From Tepidimonas taiwanensis (GTDB lineage: Bacteria; Pseudomonadota; Gammaproteobacteria; Burkholderiales; Burkholderiaceae_C): a DNA stretch of 64,000 bases. Below are positions 1 to 9,132 of the stretch, in pieces. A model generated the notes under the pieces. It was not told where the DNA came from. It did not search any database and worked only from the letters and a program-made list of their open reading frames with translations. Positions within the stretch are counted from its first letter, which is position 1; every line of letters begins with the position of its first letter. Location: positions 620,001 through 684,000 of the forward strand of contig NZ_CP083911.1 in assembly GCF_020162115.1 (NCBI RefSeq), given 5' to 3'. Both the position numbers and the translations under genes were made by a program.

Positions 1-1
1 C

Positions 2-1369
2 ATCGCGCAGGACCTCGTTGCGCAGGGGGTGCAGTGGAAGGTCGGCAAGGTGTTCTTCCGCGACGAGCTGGTGTACCAGTTCGACCTGCTGCCGGAAGAC
101 CACCACAAGATGCCCGCGATGATCAACCTGCAGCAGTACTACCTGGAGGAGCGCCTGGTGCGCGCGTGCGATGCGTCGCCGCGGGTCGACCTGCGCTGGA
201 AGCACAAGGTGCTCGCCGTCGATCCGCAGCCCGACCACGTCGTCCTCACCGTTGAGACCCCGGACGGCATCTTCCAGATGGAGGCGTCGTGGCTGATCGC
301 CTGCGACGGTGCCAGCAGCGACACGCGCCGCATGATCGGCGCGGACTTCACCGGGCAGTTTTTTCAGGACCGTTTCCTCATTGCCGACGTCGTGATGAAG
401 GCGGACTTTCCCACCGAGCGCTGGTTCTGGTTCGATCCGCCGTTCCACCGGCACCAGAGCGTGCTGCTGCACAAGCAGGCGGACAACGTCTGGCGCATCG
501 ACTTCCAGCTCGGCTGGGACGCCGATCCGAACGAGGAGAAGAAGCCCGAAAAGGTCATCCCCCGCATCCAGGCCATGCTGGGGCCGGACGTGCCGTTCGA
601 GCTGGAGTGGGTGTCGGTGTACCAGTTCGCGTGCCGACGCATCGACCGCTTCCGCCACGGGCGGGTGATCTTCGCCGGGGACGCGGCGCACCAGGTTTCG
701 CCCTTCGGCGCCCGCGGCGCCAACAGCGGCGTACAGGACTGCGACAACCTGAGCTGGAAGCTCAAGGCGGTGCTGGACGGCGACGCGCCCGAAGCGCTGC
801 TCGACACCTACCACGAAGAGCGGGCCTTCGCCGCCGACGACAACCTGCGCCACTCGACGCGCTCCACCGACTTCATCACGCCCAAGAGCCGCACCTCGCT
901 GCGGCTGCGCAACGCGGTGCTGGAGCTGGCGCGTACCGAGCCGTTTGCGCGCCCGCTGGTCAACAGCGGGCGGCTGTCGACGCCGACGCCCTATGTCCAC
1001 TCGCCGCTCAACACCCCGGACGCCGAGCCGTTCGCCGGCCGCATGACCCCGGGCACCAACTGCGCCGACGCGCCGATCGAGGTCGACGGCCGCCCAGCGT
1101 GGTTGCTGGAGCAACTGGGCGACGGCTTCGTGCTGCTGAGCTTCGGCCCGGCGCAGCCGGTGCGCGTCGGCGGCGTCGAGGCGCGTGTGCTCGAAGTCGG
1201 CCGCGATATCGTCGACCGTACCGGTGTGCTCACCCAGCGCTACGATGGCCAGCCCGGCACGGTGTACCTGATCCGGCCGGACCAGTACGTCGCGGCCCGC
1301 TGGCGCCGCTTCGACGCCGCTGCCGCGCAGGCGGCGCTGGAGCGTGCGCTGGGCCACTGCGTCGCCTGA
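2..1369 (+). CDS. FAD-dependent aromatic-ring hydroxylase, 5' end outside window
   Basis: A class A flavoprotein monooxygenase that would hydroxylate a phenolic acid with NAD(P)H and O2. The frame is open from base 2, so the N-terminal GxGxxG FAD motif lies outside the window and the GTG at 29 is an internal valine. Visible are the CDGASSDTRR stretch and the second FAD motif (GRVIFAGDAAHQVSPFGARG, about 660-720), followed by the C-terminal domain of the MhpA-like branch. The next genes are a DUF2783-type small protein and fumarylacetoacetase. That context suggests a two-component 3-hydroxyphenylacetate 6-hydroxylase (MhaA of MhaAB in Pseudomonas) making homogentisate. The family call is firm; the substrate is inferred from neighbours, and 3-(3-hydroxyphenyl)propionate or resorcinol-type substrates remain possible. 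Confidence 0.85.
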   Translation: MAQDLVAQGVQWKVGKVFFRDELVYQFDLLPEDHHKMPAMINLQQYYLEERLVRACDASPRVDLRWKHKVLAVDPQPDHVVLTVETPDGIFQMEASWLIACDGASSDTRRMIGADFTGQFFQDRFLIADVVMKADFPTERWFWFDPPFHRHQSVLLHKQADNVWRIDFQLGWDADPNEEKKPEKVIPRIQAMLGPDVPFELEWVSVYQFACRRIDRFRHGRVIFAGDAAHQVSPFGARGANSGVQDCDNLSWKLKAVLDGDAPEALLDTYHEERAFAADDNLRHSTRSTDFITPKSRTSLRLRNAVLELARTEPFARPLVNSGRLSTPTPYVHSPLNTPDAEPFAGRMTPGTNCADAPIEVDGRPAWLLEQLGDGFVLLSFGPAQPVRVGGVEARVLEVGRDIVDRTGVLTQRYDGQPGTVYLIRPDQYVAARWRRFDAAAAQAALERALGHCVA

Positions 1370-1410
1370 CGCCCCTCCGCCCGCGTGTCTGTTCCCACCG
1401 GAGCCCGACC

Positions 1411-1617
1411 ATGCCCCTGAACCGCGAACCCCACATCGCCGAGCCCGACGCCTTCTACGAGGAACTCATCGACGCCCAGCGCGACCTCAGCGACGAACAG
1501 GCGGAAATGTTCCTGGCCAAGTTGGTGCTGATCCTCGCCAACCACGTTGGCGACCGCGCCGTCCTGTCCGAGGCCATCGCGCTGGCGCGCCGACACGCCC
1601 AACGGACGTTCGACTAA
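1411..1617 (+). CDS. Small DUF2783-type partner protein (MhaB-like)
   Basis: A 68-residue acidic, mostly helical protein (MPLNREPHIAEPDAFYEELI at the start) with no signal peptide or membrane segment. It begins 41 bases after the hydroxylase and has a GGAG ribosome site seven bases before its ATG. Small proteins of this kind are found next to flavoprotein hydroxylases; in Pseudomonas the small subunit MhaB couples NADH use to hydroxylation by MhaA. A coupling role here is inferred from position and size. No catalytic residues are recognisable. Confidence 0.7.
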   Translation: MPLNREPHIAEPDAFYEELIDAQRDLSDEQAEMFLAKLVLILANHVGDRAVLSEAIALARRHAQRTFD

Positions 1618-1717
1618 ACGATTCGGGAAGTCCCCGACGGGCGTTTTGCTGGACGTTGTACCCGAGTGTGGATTGCCACACCCCACGCAAGCCTTGACTC
1701 CTTTTGACCCCACACCC

Positions 1718-3052
1718 ATGACCCGCAGCTCCCACGCACCGATGCTCAATGAAACCCACGATCCCACCCTGCGCAGCTGGGTGGACAGCGCCAACTGGCC
1801 CGGCCACGACTTTCCGATCCAGAACCTGCCGTTCGCGAGCTTTCGCCGCCGCGACCGCGGTGAGGCCTGGCGCGGCGGGGTGGCGATCGGCGACGCGATC
1901 GTCGATCTGGCCGCGCTGCACTGCGGGCACCCGTTCGATGGGCTGGCCGCCGAGGCACTCGCGGCCGGTGCCGAGCCGCAGCTCAACGCGCTGATGGCGC
2001 TCGGCCCCGCGCACTGGCGCGCGCTGCGGCTGGCGCTGTCGCGTGCGCTGCGCGAGGGCAGCCCGCTGCGGGCCCTCGTGGAGCCGTGCCTCGTGCCGCA
2101 GGCCGAAGCGGAATACGGGCTGCCCGCGCGCATCGGCGACTACACGGACTTCTACACCTCCATCCACCACGCGACGAACATCGGGCGGCTGTTTCGGCCC
2201 GACAACCCGCTGCTGCCCAACTATCAATGGGTGCCGATCGGCTACCACGGGCGCAGCTCCAGCATCGGCGTGTCGCCACAGGCGTTCCGGCGCCCGCGCG
2301 GGCAGGTCAAGGCACCGGACGCGGCCGCGCCGGTGCTCGCCCCCAGCCGTCGGCTGGACATCGAGCTGGAGCTCGGCGTCTTCGTCGGCCCAGGCAACGC
2401 GCTGGGCGAGCCGATCCCGATCGCCGAGGCGGAGTCGCACGTGTTCGGCATCGTGCTGCTCAACGACTGGTCGGCGCGCGACATCCAGGCGTGGGAGTAC
2501 CAGCCGCTCGGGCCGTTCCTCGCGAAGAACTTCGCCACCACCATCTCGACCTGGGTCGTGACGCTGGAGGCGCTGGCCCCGTACCGCGTACCGTTCGAGC
2601 GGCCGGCGGCCGATCCGCAGCCGCTGCCGTATCTGGAGAGCGCCGACAACCGCGCCCGCGGCGCCTTCGACATCCACCTCAGCATCGAATGGCAGACCGC
2701 GCGCATGGCCGAGCAGGGCATGCCCGCACACCCCGTCGCGCGGACGAACTACCGCTACGCCTACTGGACCGTGGCGCAGATGGTGGCGCACCACACGGTC
2801 AACGGCTGCAACCTGCAGCCGGGGGATCTGCTGGGCACCGGCACGCTCTCCGGCCCGAAACCGGAGGAGGCGGCCGCGTTCATCGAACTTACGCAGGGCG
2901 GCAAGCAGCCGCTGACGCTGCCCAGTGGCGAGCAGCGTACCTTTCTCGAGGACGGGGACACGGTGGTGCTGCGCGGCTGGTGCGAGCGCCCCGGCACGGT
3001 GCGCATCGGGTTCGGGGAGTGTCGCGGGACCGTGCGGCCCGCTGGAAAGTGA
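1718..3052 (+). CDS. fahA: Fumarylacetoacetase
   Basis: Hydrolyses 4-fumarylacetoacetate to fumarate and acetoacetate, the last step of homogentisate (tyrosine/phenylacetate) breakdown. The 444-residue protein has the full family pattern: the metal-binding Asp region (DYTDFYTSIHHATNIG), the GYHGRSSS loop, the metal-binding glutamates in LDIELELGVFVG, the LLNDWSARDIQAWEY segment with its Asp, the catalytic Lys in GPFLAKNF, and GDLLGTGTLSGP. The ATG at 1718 is chosen; an in-frame ATG at 1742 gives 436 residues, nearer the family norm, and neither has a clear ribosome site. The upstream hydroxylase pair fits delivery of homogentisate into the same route. hmgA and a maleylacetoacetate isomerase are not in the window. 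Confidence 0.95.
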   Translation: MTRSSHAPMLNETHDPTLRSWVDSANWPGHDFPIQNLPFASFRRRDRGEAWRGGVAIGDAIVDLAALHCGHPFDGLAAEALAAGAEPQLNALMALGPAHWRALRLALSRALREGSPLRALVEPCLVPQAEAEYGLPARIGDYTDFYTSIHHATNIGRLFRPDNPLLPNYQWVPIGYHGRSSSIGVSPQAFRRPRGQVKAPDAAAPVLAPSRRLDIELELGVFVGPGNALGEPIPIAEAESHVFGIVLLNDWSARDIQAWEYQPLGPFLAKNFATTISTWVVTLEALAPYRVPFERPAADPQPLPYLESADNRARGAFDIHLSIEWQTARMAEQGMPAHPVARTNYRYAYWTVAQMVAHHTVNGCNLQPGDLLGTGTLSGPKPEEAAAFIELTQGGKQPLTLPSGEQRTFLEDGDTVVLRGWCERPGTVRIGFGECRGTVRPAGK

Positions 3053-3387
3053 CCGACCTGTCCGATCGCAGCCGTACACGACCGACCCGGGGGTGCCGTT
3101 ATTCCATGGGTAGATATCAGCTTGTCGGTTGGCGCAAAACGGCAGCGTCAGGCTCTCGGCGACATTCTGAACCCAGAACATGACGGCAGGCGGCTGTGTT
3201 GTCGGGCAATCAAAAGTAGGGCCGCCGAGCGTGACAGCTGCTAACCAATGGTCGACGGTTGTCCGCGGGGCTGGTTGGCCAGCTGGGGGCGCACTGGTGA
3301 AGGGCGCGACACTGACCGAGGTGGGCAGCGGCGTGCGCTGCGTGCACCGCCACTACCACATCCCGATCTCCAACACCGCCACGGCGG
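3053..3387 (+). other. Gap of 335 bases between convergent genes; possible decayed C-terminal gene fragment
   Basis: No complete gene is recognisable. From about 3299 to 3413 the plus strand has a GC-rich third-position pattern and reads as a plausible protein tail (…HRHYHIPISNTATAVMALEA) ending in TAG at 3411-3413, which overlaps the end of the minus-strand kinase. I cannot name its family. It may be the remnant of a gene lost after fahA. No hairpin followed by a T-run is visible at the 3' side of fahA. Confidence 0.35.
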
Positions 3388-5754
3388 TCATGGCGCTGGA
3401 GGCGCTGGCGTAGCCGAGTTGCGCGGGGCGACTTTGGGGCAGACGATCGTGAAAGCCGTGCCGCGCCCTGGGGCCGTGTCGAGCTCAATGCGGCCGCCCA
3501 ACATGCCGGTGACCACGTTGTGCACGATGTGCAGCCCCAGACCGCTGCCGCCCTGTCCGAGCCGTGTCGTAAAAAACGGGTCGAAGGCGCGTCGACGCAC
3601 CTCCTCCGTCATGCCCGCGCCGTCGTCACTGACGCGCAAGCGCCAGTGGGTGGCGTCTTGACTGGCCTCGATGCGGATGGAGCCGTGATCCCGCCCGGCC
3701 AAGCCGTGGATGAGCGCGTTTTGCACCAGATTGGTCAGCACTTGCCCCAGCGGGCCCGGGTAGCTGTCCAGAGCGATGTCCGAGGGGACAGCCGCGCTCA
3801 CGGTGTAGGGGGTATGTTTGAGCTGCGGTGTCAGGGTCAGCAAGATCTCCTGCACCACCTCGTGCAGGTGAAACTGTCGGCGCTGCGAGCTGGTTTGATC
3901 CACCGCCACTTGCTTGAAGCTGCTGACCAACTCGGCCGCGCGGCCGAGGTTGCGCAGCGCGATGTCGGTTCCGCGCTCCACGTGCTGCAGCAGCGTTTGC
4001 AGGTCGCTTCGGCGCAAACCCTCGCGCCAGCGGGATTCGAACGCGCGCAGGTGCTCTTGCAGGGTGCTGATAGCCATGCGCGCGTTGCCCACGGGGGTGT
4101 TGATCTCGTGGGCAACGCCGGCCACCAAGCTCCCCAGAGCCGCCAATTTTTCGGTTTGCACCAGCTGATCTTGCGCCTGTTGCAGGTGTTGCAATGCCTG
4201 CGCCAGCTCTGCGTTGGCGTGTTGCAGGTGTTGCGTTCGCTCGAGCACCCGCTGCTCCAGCTCGCTGTTGAGTTGGCGCAACGCGGTTTGCAAGGATTTT
4301 TGTGCCGTGATGTCCACGTCCATGCAGACAAACAGGCGTGTTGCGCCGTCAACGGCAGGGATGGCAAACAGCGTCGAGAGCAACCACCGCGTCTGCCCGT
4401 CCATGGTGCGCACCGTTCCCTCGAAAGGGCCAGCCGCACCGCCGTCGCGATCGATACTGGCCAAGAGCGCTTCGAACGCGGCTTGCTGCTGCTCGTCGTA
4501 AAACAGCTCCACGGGGCGCTTGCCCAATGCTTGCTCGCGCGACCAGCCCAAGATACTGTGCGACGCGCGGTTCCACTCGACGACGTGGCCGCTGCGCGAG
4601 TAGATTTGCACCGCCACACCGGGGGTGGAGTCGATGATGGCGTGCAGCTGGTGCTCGCGTCGACGCACGCGGTCGGCCATGTCCGACATCGCTTGCTCCA
4701 GGTCCGCCACATCGCGCAAGTGGCTGTGGCTGCGCAGCGTGGGGTACGCCCCCTGCGCCACACCGCGAGCAAACTCGATGAGGTTTCCCATGCGTCGTTG
4801 CAACATCGTCGCCGCGCGGCTTGTCAGGAGCGCACCCACCAGCGCCGCAGCCGCGGCGGTGAGCAATACCGTCAATGCCGTGACCCACAGGGGCTCGTAG
4901 ATGTCGCGTTGCGTCACGCCCACCGATACCAGCCAATTGACGCGTTGCAACTGAACGGTGTGCACCCACAGCCGCTGCGCCTGGCGATCGAGCCGCCCGA
5001 TCCAGTGGCCGCTTTGGCGCACGGCCTGCAACGCGTCCAGCGGCAGGATGCGCCGCCGTTGCAGGCGCTCTTGCGGATCATCGGTGAGGATGGCGGTGCC
5101 GGTGGCGTCGCTGATGAGCACGTGGGCTTGCCCTCGCCACGGCGAGGACGAGGCCAGCGCGGTGAGCCGCTGCACATCCATCTCGGCCACCAGCCAGCCG
5201 CCACGCAACGGCATCGCGGCACCCACCACCGGCTGCAGCGAAAATGGCGACAGGTACACTCCCGACCACTCCAGCGCGGTGCGGTTGCGTGCCGCCCCTA
5301 CCGGCGGCAACCCACGGGCGTCGTCTCCCAAGCTCAGGATGGGCTGTGCAGCGGGCAGGATGAAGGGGGCCTGTTGGAGCGCGACGATGGTGCCACGGGT
5401 GTCCAAGCGCAGCAACACCGCCAGCGCACCGTCGGCCGGCGGTGCGGGCAGCAGCGACGCATCGTCGTGCGAGGTGAGGGGAGGGCTGCTGGACGACGGC
5501 GTGTGGTCGAGTGTGGCTGCCAGCGTGGTGAGGATGCGCTCGGTGCTGCGCAGCTCGCTCTCCACCACGTATGCCAGTGAGGCGGCCAAACGCGCCTGCT
5601 GCTGCTCCTGTCGGGCGAGTAGCTCGGGGAACCGCCACCCCACCACCAATGTGCTCGCCACCACCAGGGCCACCAAGAGGGTGACCGCAAAAATCCCCAA
5701 CAGCAAGTGCCGCAGCGTCCAGCGGCGCATCACGGTTGCCCATCCTCGCGTCAT
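3388..5754 (-). CDS. PAS-domain sensor histidine kinase
   Basis: A membrane-bound two-component kinase of 788 residues. Order: first membrane segment at about 10-35, a periplasmic sensor region of about 250 residues, second membrane segment at about 288-312, a HAMP-like stretch, a PAS domain at about 370-490, a Gln/Leu-rich coiled coil, the phosphoacceptor helix (LVAGVAHEINTPVGNARM, His near 548), and an ATPase domain with N-box (LTNLVQNALIHG), DDGAGM and GQGGSGLGLHI. The start at 5754 is set by a 4-base ATGA overlap with the binding-protein gene upstream. With that gene and the receiver-GGDEF-EAL gene it forms one transcription unit, so it probably relays ligand status from the binding protein to c-di-GMP turnover. 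The ligand is unknown. Confidence 0.9.
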   Translation of the reverse strand: MTRGWATVMRRWTLRHLLLGIFAVTLLVALVVASTLVVGWRFPELLARQEQQQARLAASLAYVVESELRSTERILTTLAATLDHTPSSSSPPLTSHDDASLLPAPPADGALAVLLRLDTRGTIVALQQAPFILPAAQPILSLGDDARGLPPVGAARNRTALEWSGVYLSPFSLQPVVGAAMPLRGGWLVAEMDVQRLTALASSSPWRGQAHVLISDATGTAILTDDPQERLQRRRILPLDALQAVRQSGHWIGRLDRQAQRLWVHTVQLQRVNWLVSVGVTQRDIYEPLWVTALTVLLTAAAAALVGALLTSRAATMLQRRMGNLIEFARGVAQGAYPTLRSHSHLRDVADLEQAMSDMADRVRRREHQLHAIIDSTPGVAVQIYSRSGHVVEWNRASHSILGWSREQALGKRPVELFYDEQQQAAFEALLASIDRDGGAAGPFEGTVRTMDGQTRWLLSTLFAIPAVDGATRLFVCMDVDITAQKSLQTALRQLNSELEQRVLERTQHLQHANAELAQALQHLQQAQDQLVQTEKLAALGSLVAGVAHEINTPVGNARMAISTLQEHLRAFESRWREGLRRSDLQTLLQHVERGTDIALRNLGRAAELVSSFKQVAVDQTSSQRRQFHLHEVVQEILLTLTPQLKHTPYTVSAAVPSDIALDSYPGPLGQVLTNLVQNALIHGLAGRDHGSIRIEASQDATHWRLRVSDDGAGMTEEVRRRAFDPFFTTRLGQGGSGLGLHIVHNVVTGMLGGRIELDTAPGRGTAFTIVCPKVAPRNSATPAPPAP

Positions 5755-6878
5755 ACGCGCTCCAGCCGCCCCTGCCGGATCACGCTCAGGTGCAACGGGC
5801 GGATGCAGTCGCCCCAATCGTCAAACACGATCGGGCTTTGCAGGCCGTCGAAGCGCCGCAGCCGCAGTACCGCCGCTTTGAGGGATTCCCCGTCGGCACG
5901 CTCGATGGCTGCGCGCATCAGGACGCTGGCGGCGTCGTAGGCGCGCACGTGCTCACCATGGGGCTGGCGGCCGTAGGTTTGGACAAAGCGCTGCACGAAT
6001 GTTTGGTAAGTACCTTGACGCGAGTCGGGGTCGAACTCGTGGGCGAGATAGACGCCCTCGATGGCTTGTCCGCCCCAGTCCAGCAGCGGACCCATGGCCG
6101 CCCAGTCGCTGCAGACGATGACAGGCCGGAAGGCGGAGCGCGCCAGCCGCTGCACGATGCGTACCGTATCGGCCGTTGGGGTGGCCAGGGCGAGCAAGTC
6201 CGGTGGCTGCGTCAGGATGGCCTCGACGAGCCCCGGCAGCCAGTCGCCACCGGGGGCTTGTGGGTCATAAGGCAACAAGCGCGTTTGCGATACACCCATG
6301 CCGGCAAACGTTTTGAGAAAAACGTCTGCCCAACTCTGCGAGAACAGCGCGTTGGCGGTGTGGTAGACCGCGGTGACCCGTTGGGGCTGCACGTGCCGCG
6401 CCATCTGCTCAGCGGCCAGCCGTGCGTCGCTCTCGGTATTGGAGCAGACCCGGAAAAAGTGATCGTCATGGCCACTGAGGCCCACCGCAGTTGCGGTGGG
6501 GGAGATGGTGAGCCACCGGTGGGTGTCCGCGTAGGGCAGCCACACTTTGGACAAAGTGCTCGTTGCGGGGCCGAGAACCGCCTCAATCCGATCCCGCTGC
6601 ATCCGGCGCGCCAGTGCGGGCAGGGTGTCGACCCGTCCCTCGTCGTCGTACTCGAACCACTGCACGGCCACGCGAGGACTGGCGTCCTCAAAGGCCAGCA
6701 ACGCCCCGTCGCGCATGTCCGCCCCGGCGTCGCTGAGCGTGCCGCTGAAAGTATTGAGCAGCCCCACCCGCAACGCCGGCCGGTCACCGCAGCCCACCGT
6801 GCCCAGGGCCGCAGTCGCCACCGCGAGCAAAAAGCGTCGGCGGCTGCCCCTAATCGGCGCGCGCGATACCGCTCTCAT
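5751..6878 (-). CDS. Periplasmic ligand-binding protein, branched-chain amino acid/urea type (Peripla_BP_6)
   Basis: A 375-residue type I periplasmic binding protein. The N-terminus has a twin-arginine-like SRRRFLLAVATAA signal and a possible lipobox (GTVGC), so it is exported and may be lipid-anchored. The mature part reads LRVGLLNTFSGTLSDAGADM and then LLAFEDA, the usual opening of the LivJ/AmiC/UrtA family. The ATG at 6878 lies inside the end of the upstream regulator gene (29-base overlap). No ABC permease or ATPase genes are nearby; instead it is joined by ATGA to a histidine kinase gene. It is therefore more likely a sensor for the kinase than a transporter component. That role is inferred. 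Confidence 0.85.
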   Translation of the reverse strand: MRAVSRAPIRGSRRRFLLAVATAALGTVGCGDRPALRVGLLNTFSGTLSDAGADMRDGALLAFEDASPRVAVQWFEYDDEGRVDTLPALARRMQRDRIEAVLGPATSTLSKVWLPYADTHRWLTISPTATAVGLSGHDDHFFRVCSNTESDARLAAEQMARHVQPQRVTAVYHTANALFSQSWADVFLKTFAGMGVSQTRLLPYDPQAPGGDWLPGLVEAILTQPPDLLALATPTADTVRIVQRLARSAFRPVIVCSDWAAMGPLLDWGGQAIEGVYLAHEFDPDSRQGTYQTFVQRFVQTYGRQPHGEHVRAYDAASVLMRAAIERADGESLKAAVLRLRRFDGLQSPIVFDDWGDCIRPLHLSVIRQGRLERV

Positions 6879-9132
6879 GCCAGTGTTGCCACCACGTGAC
6901 CAACGCCGACAGCGGCATGGGGGGCGAGAACCAGTAGCCTTGCCCGGCCTGGCAGCCCATCTCGCGCAGCTGCCGCCACGAGGCTTCGTCTTCGATGCCC
7001 TCGGCCAGCACGGGCAGCTGCAGCCGTTGTCCCAGCTCGATGATGACCTCGGCGATGCGTGCGCCGTGGGTGTTTTGGCCCAGCTGTTGCACGAAGCCTC
7101 GATCGATTTTGATGCGATCGAGCGGTAGCCGCTCCAAATAAGCGAGCGAGGAGTAGCCTGTGCCAAAATCATCCAGCGCGATGCCAATACCCATGCCGCG
7201 CATCTGCCGCAGCAGCGGTTCGACCTGCGCGTCGCTCAGCATCGCGACCGACTCCGTGATTTCCAGCTCGAGATGGTGCGCCGAAAGCTCATGGCGCTGC
7301 AGGGCTTGCTGGATGCGCTCCAGCAGACAAGGACTGCGAAACTGGACGGCGGAGACGTTGACGGCCACCCGGGGCAGGCCGATACCTTGCTGATGCAAGC
7401 TGCGCAGATCGGCGCACGCTTGCTGCATGACCCACGCACCCAGTGCATCGATCAGACCGGACTGCTCCGCAACGGGAATAAAAGTATCCGGCGGGATGAG
7501 CTGTCCGTCGGGTCGCCGCCAGCGTAGCAGCGCTTCGGCACCGATGACGGCGCGGGTAACCAAGTCGACCTGGGGCTGGTAGACCAAAAACAGTTCGTGT
7601 TCGTGAAAAGCGTGGTGCAGCCGGTCGAGCAGCTCCGCGTGGTGTCGGCTGCGCACGCTCATGGTGCGCGCGTACTGCACCACGCCGCCGCGCGCGTGGC
7701 GCTTGGCGTCTTTGAGCGCGGTGGCGGCGTTTTTGATGGCGTGCATGCCACTTTGCTCGAAATCCTCGGCGTTGACCCAGCCGACGGTGGCGCGAATTTG
7801 GAAGGGCTGTCCGCGTACCCGCACGGGGTTTTGCCACGCCAGCGGCAAGGTGGGCAACCAGCGCTCGCGCTGCGGCCCCAGCAGCGCCAGCCCATCGCCC
7901 GATACCCGCGCCATCTCGACGTAAGTGGGCAGGCTCGCGCGCAGCCGCTCGATGAGGGCTTGCAGCACATCGTCGGCGAACTCGTGGCCCATGAGCTCGT
8001 TGATGCCACTGAAGTCGTCAATGTCGACGATGGCCAGCGCGTATCCGCCAGCCCGATCGTCGCCCACGAGCTGCCCTATGCGCTCCACCAACCACGTTCG
8101 GTTGGGCAGCTCCAGCCGCGCGTCGCGATACGCCAGTTGTTGCAGCCGCTCGATCAGCGACAAATTGCGCAAGTAGGCACTGAGGTTGAGGCAAAAAACA
8201 TCGATGAGCCGCTGGGTGTCGGGCTCCAGATGATGTGCCAGCGGTAGGTAGACGGCCAAATCGATGGCGTCTTGACCCTGCACGAACAAAACGGTTTCTT
8301 GCGGCAGGTAGAGACTGCGGCGTTGCTGCATCGCCCGCATCAACCGCTGTACCGAGGGGTGGTCGCCCAGCGCGTCCAGTGGTTGACCGATGAGGTCCGC
8401 GTACACACCCGCCGCGGCCAGTACGGTGTAGGGGGCTTGTCCGTTGCAGGCGTGGGCGCACACCAGCCCTTCGGGTTCCGTGTCCAACAGCGCCGCCAGT
8501 TGGGTCAGCACGCCATCGGCAAAGGCGCGCAGCCCATGGCGCGCCAGCAGATCCGCCGAGGCATCGATGATGCGCTGCAAACCACGGCGGCTCATCTCGA
8601 TGCTGCGGATCTGCTGGTAGGAGCGCACCGCCGCCGTGATGGTGGCCAGCAGGCGCGGGCGGGTCAACTCGCTCTTGGCCTTGTAGTCGTTGATGTCGTA
8701 CTGCTCCAGCGTCTGCTGCTCGGGCGCGTAACCGGGCTGCCCCGTGCGCAGCACGATGCGCAGCGCCGACAGTCCCGCGGTCTCGCGGATGAAGTGCACG
8801 AGCTGCAAGCCGGCGTCTGTGGTCTCCATGACCACGTCCAGCAGCACGACCGCGAAGTCCCGCTCGCGCAGCAAGATCTCACGCGCCTCTTGCGCACTGC
8901 GGGCATGTGTCAGGCGCACCCCGCGCCCCAAGATTTCCACATAGTCCAGCGCAAATGCCGTGGCCACGTGCACGTCGTCGTCGTCGTCGACCACGAGCAC
9001 GCGCCACGTGTTCGCGTTGCACGCCGGCGCCGCAGGGCTTGGTGCCGGACAGTCGACAAAAGTCAGTGGCGCGTCGCCCTCAGGGGCAGGGGCCGACGGG
9101 GCAGAGGTGCTGGCGTTTGCGGATGAGGTCAT
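6850..9132 (-). CDS. Response regulator with degenerate GGDEF and intact EAL domain (c-di-GMP phosphodiesterase)
   Basis: A 760-residue output protein of the trio. A low-complexity start of about 40 residues is followed by a receiver domain (VLVVDDDDDV acidic pocket, predicted phospho-Asp 99 in VVLLDVVM, Lys in NDYKAKSEL), a DUF3369-like middle region, a GGDEF domain whose signature is degraded to SGDGL near residue 417, and an EAL domain with EALLRW near 529, DDFGTGYSSL near 655 and VLAEGIED. The GGDEF half should lack cyclase activity and may bind GTP; the EAL half keeps its metal-binding residues, so the protein should hydrolyse c-di-GMP. Kinase and binding protein follow in the same operon. 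Confidence 0.9.
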   Translation of the reverse strand: MTSSANASTSAPSAPAPEGDAPLTFVDCPAPSPAAPACNANTWRVLVVDDDDDVHVATAFALDYVEILGRGVRLTHARSAQEAREILLRERDFAVVLLDVVMETTDAGLQLVHFIRETAGLSALRIVLRTGQPGYAPEQQTLEQYDINDYKAKSELTRPRLLATITAAVRSYQQIRSIEMSRRGLQRIIDASADLLARHGLRAFADGVLTQLAALLDTEPEGLVCAHACNGQAPYTVLAAAGVYADLIGQPLDALGDHPSVQRLMRAMQQRRSLYLPQETVLFVQGQDAIDLAVYLPLAHHLEPDTQRLIDVFCLNLSAYLRNLSLIERLQQLAYRDARLELPNRTWLVERIGQLVGDDRAGGYALAIVDIDDFSGINELMGHEFADDVLQALIERLRASLPTYVEMARVSGDGLALLGPQRERWLPTLPLAWQNPVRVRGQPFQIRATVGWVNAEDFEQSGMHAIKNAATALKDAKRHARGGVVQYARTMSVRSRHHAELLDRLHHAFHEHELFLVYQPQVDLVTRAVIGAEALLRWRRPDGQLIPPDTFIPVAEQSGLIDALGAWVMQQACADLRSLHQQGIGLPRVAVNVSAVQFRSPCLLERIQQALQRHELSAHHLELEITESVAMLSDAQVEPLLRQMRGMGIGIALDDFGTGYSSLAYLERLPLDRIKIDRGFVQQLGQNTHGARIAEVIIELGQRLQLPVLAEGIEDEASWRQLREMGCQAGQGYWFSPPMPLSALVTWWQHWHESGIARAD

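Noticed and set aside
5751..6878. Part of an ABC importer for branched-chain amino acids
   Set aside because: No permease or ATPase genes are linked; it is translationally coupled to a histidine kinase gene instead.
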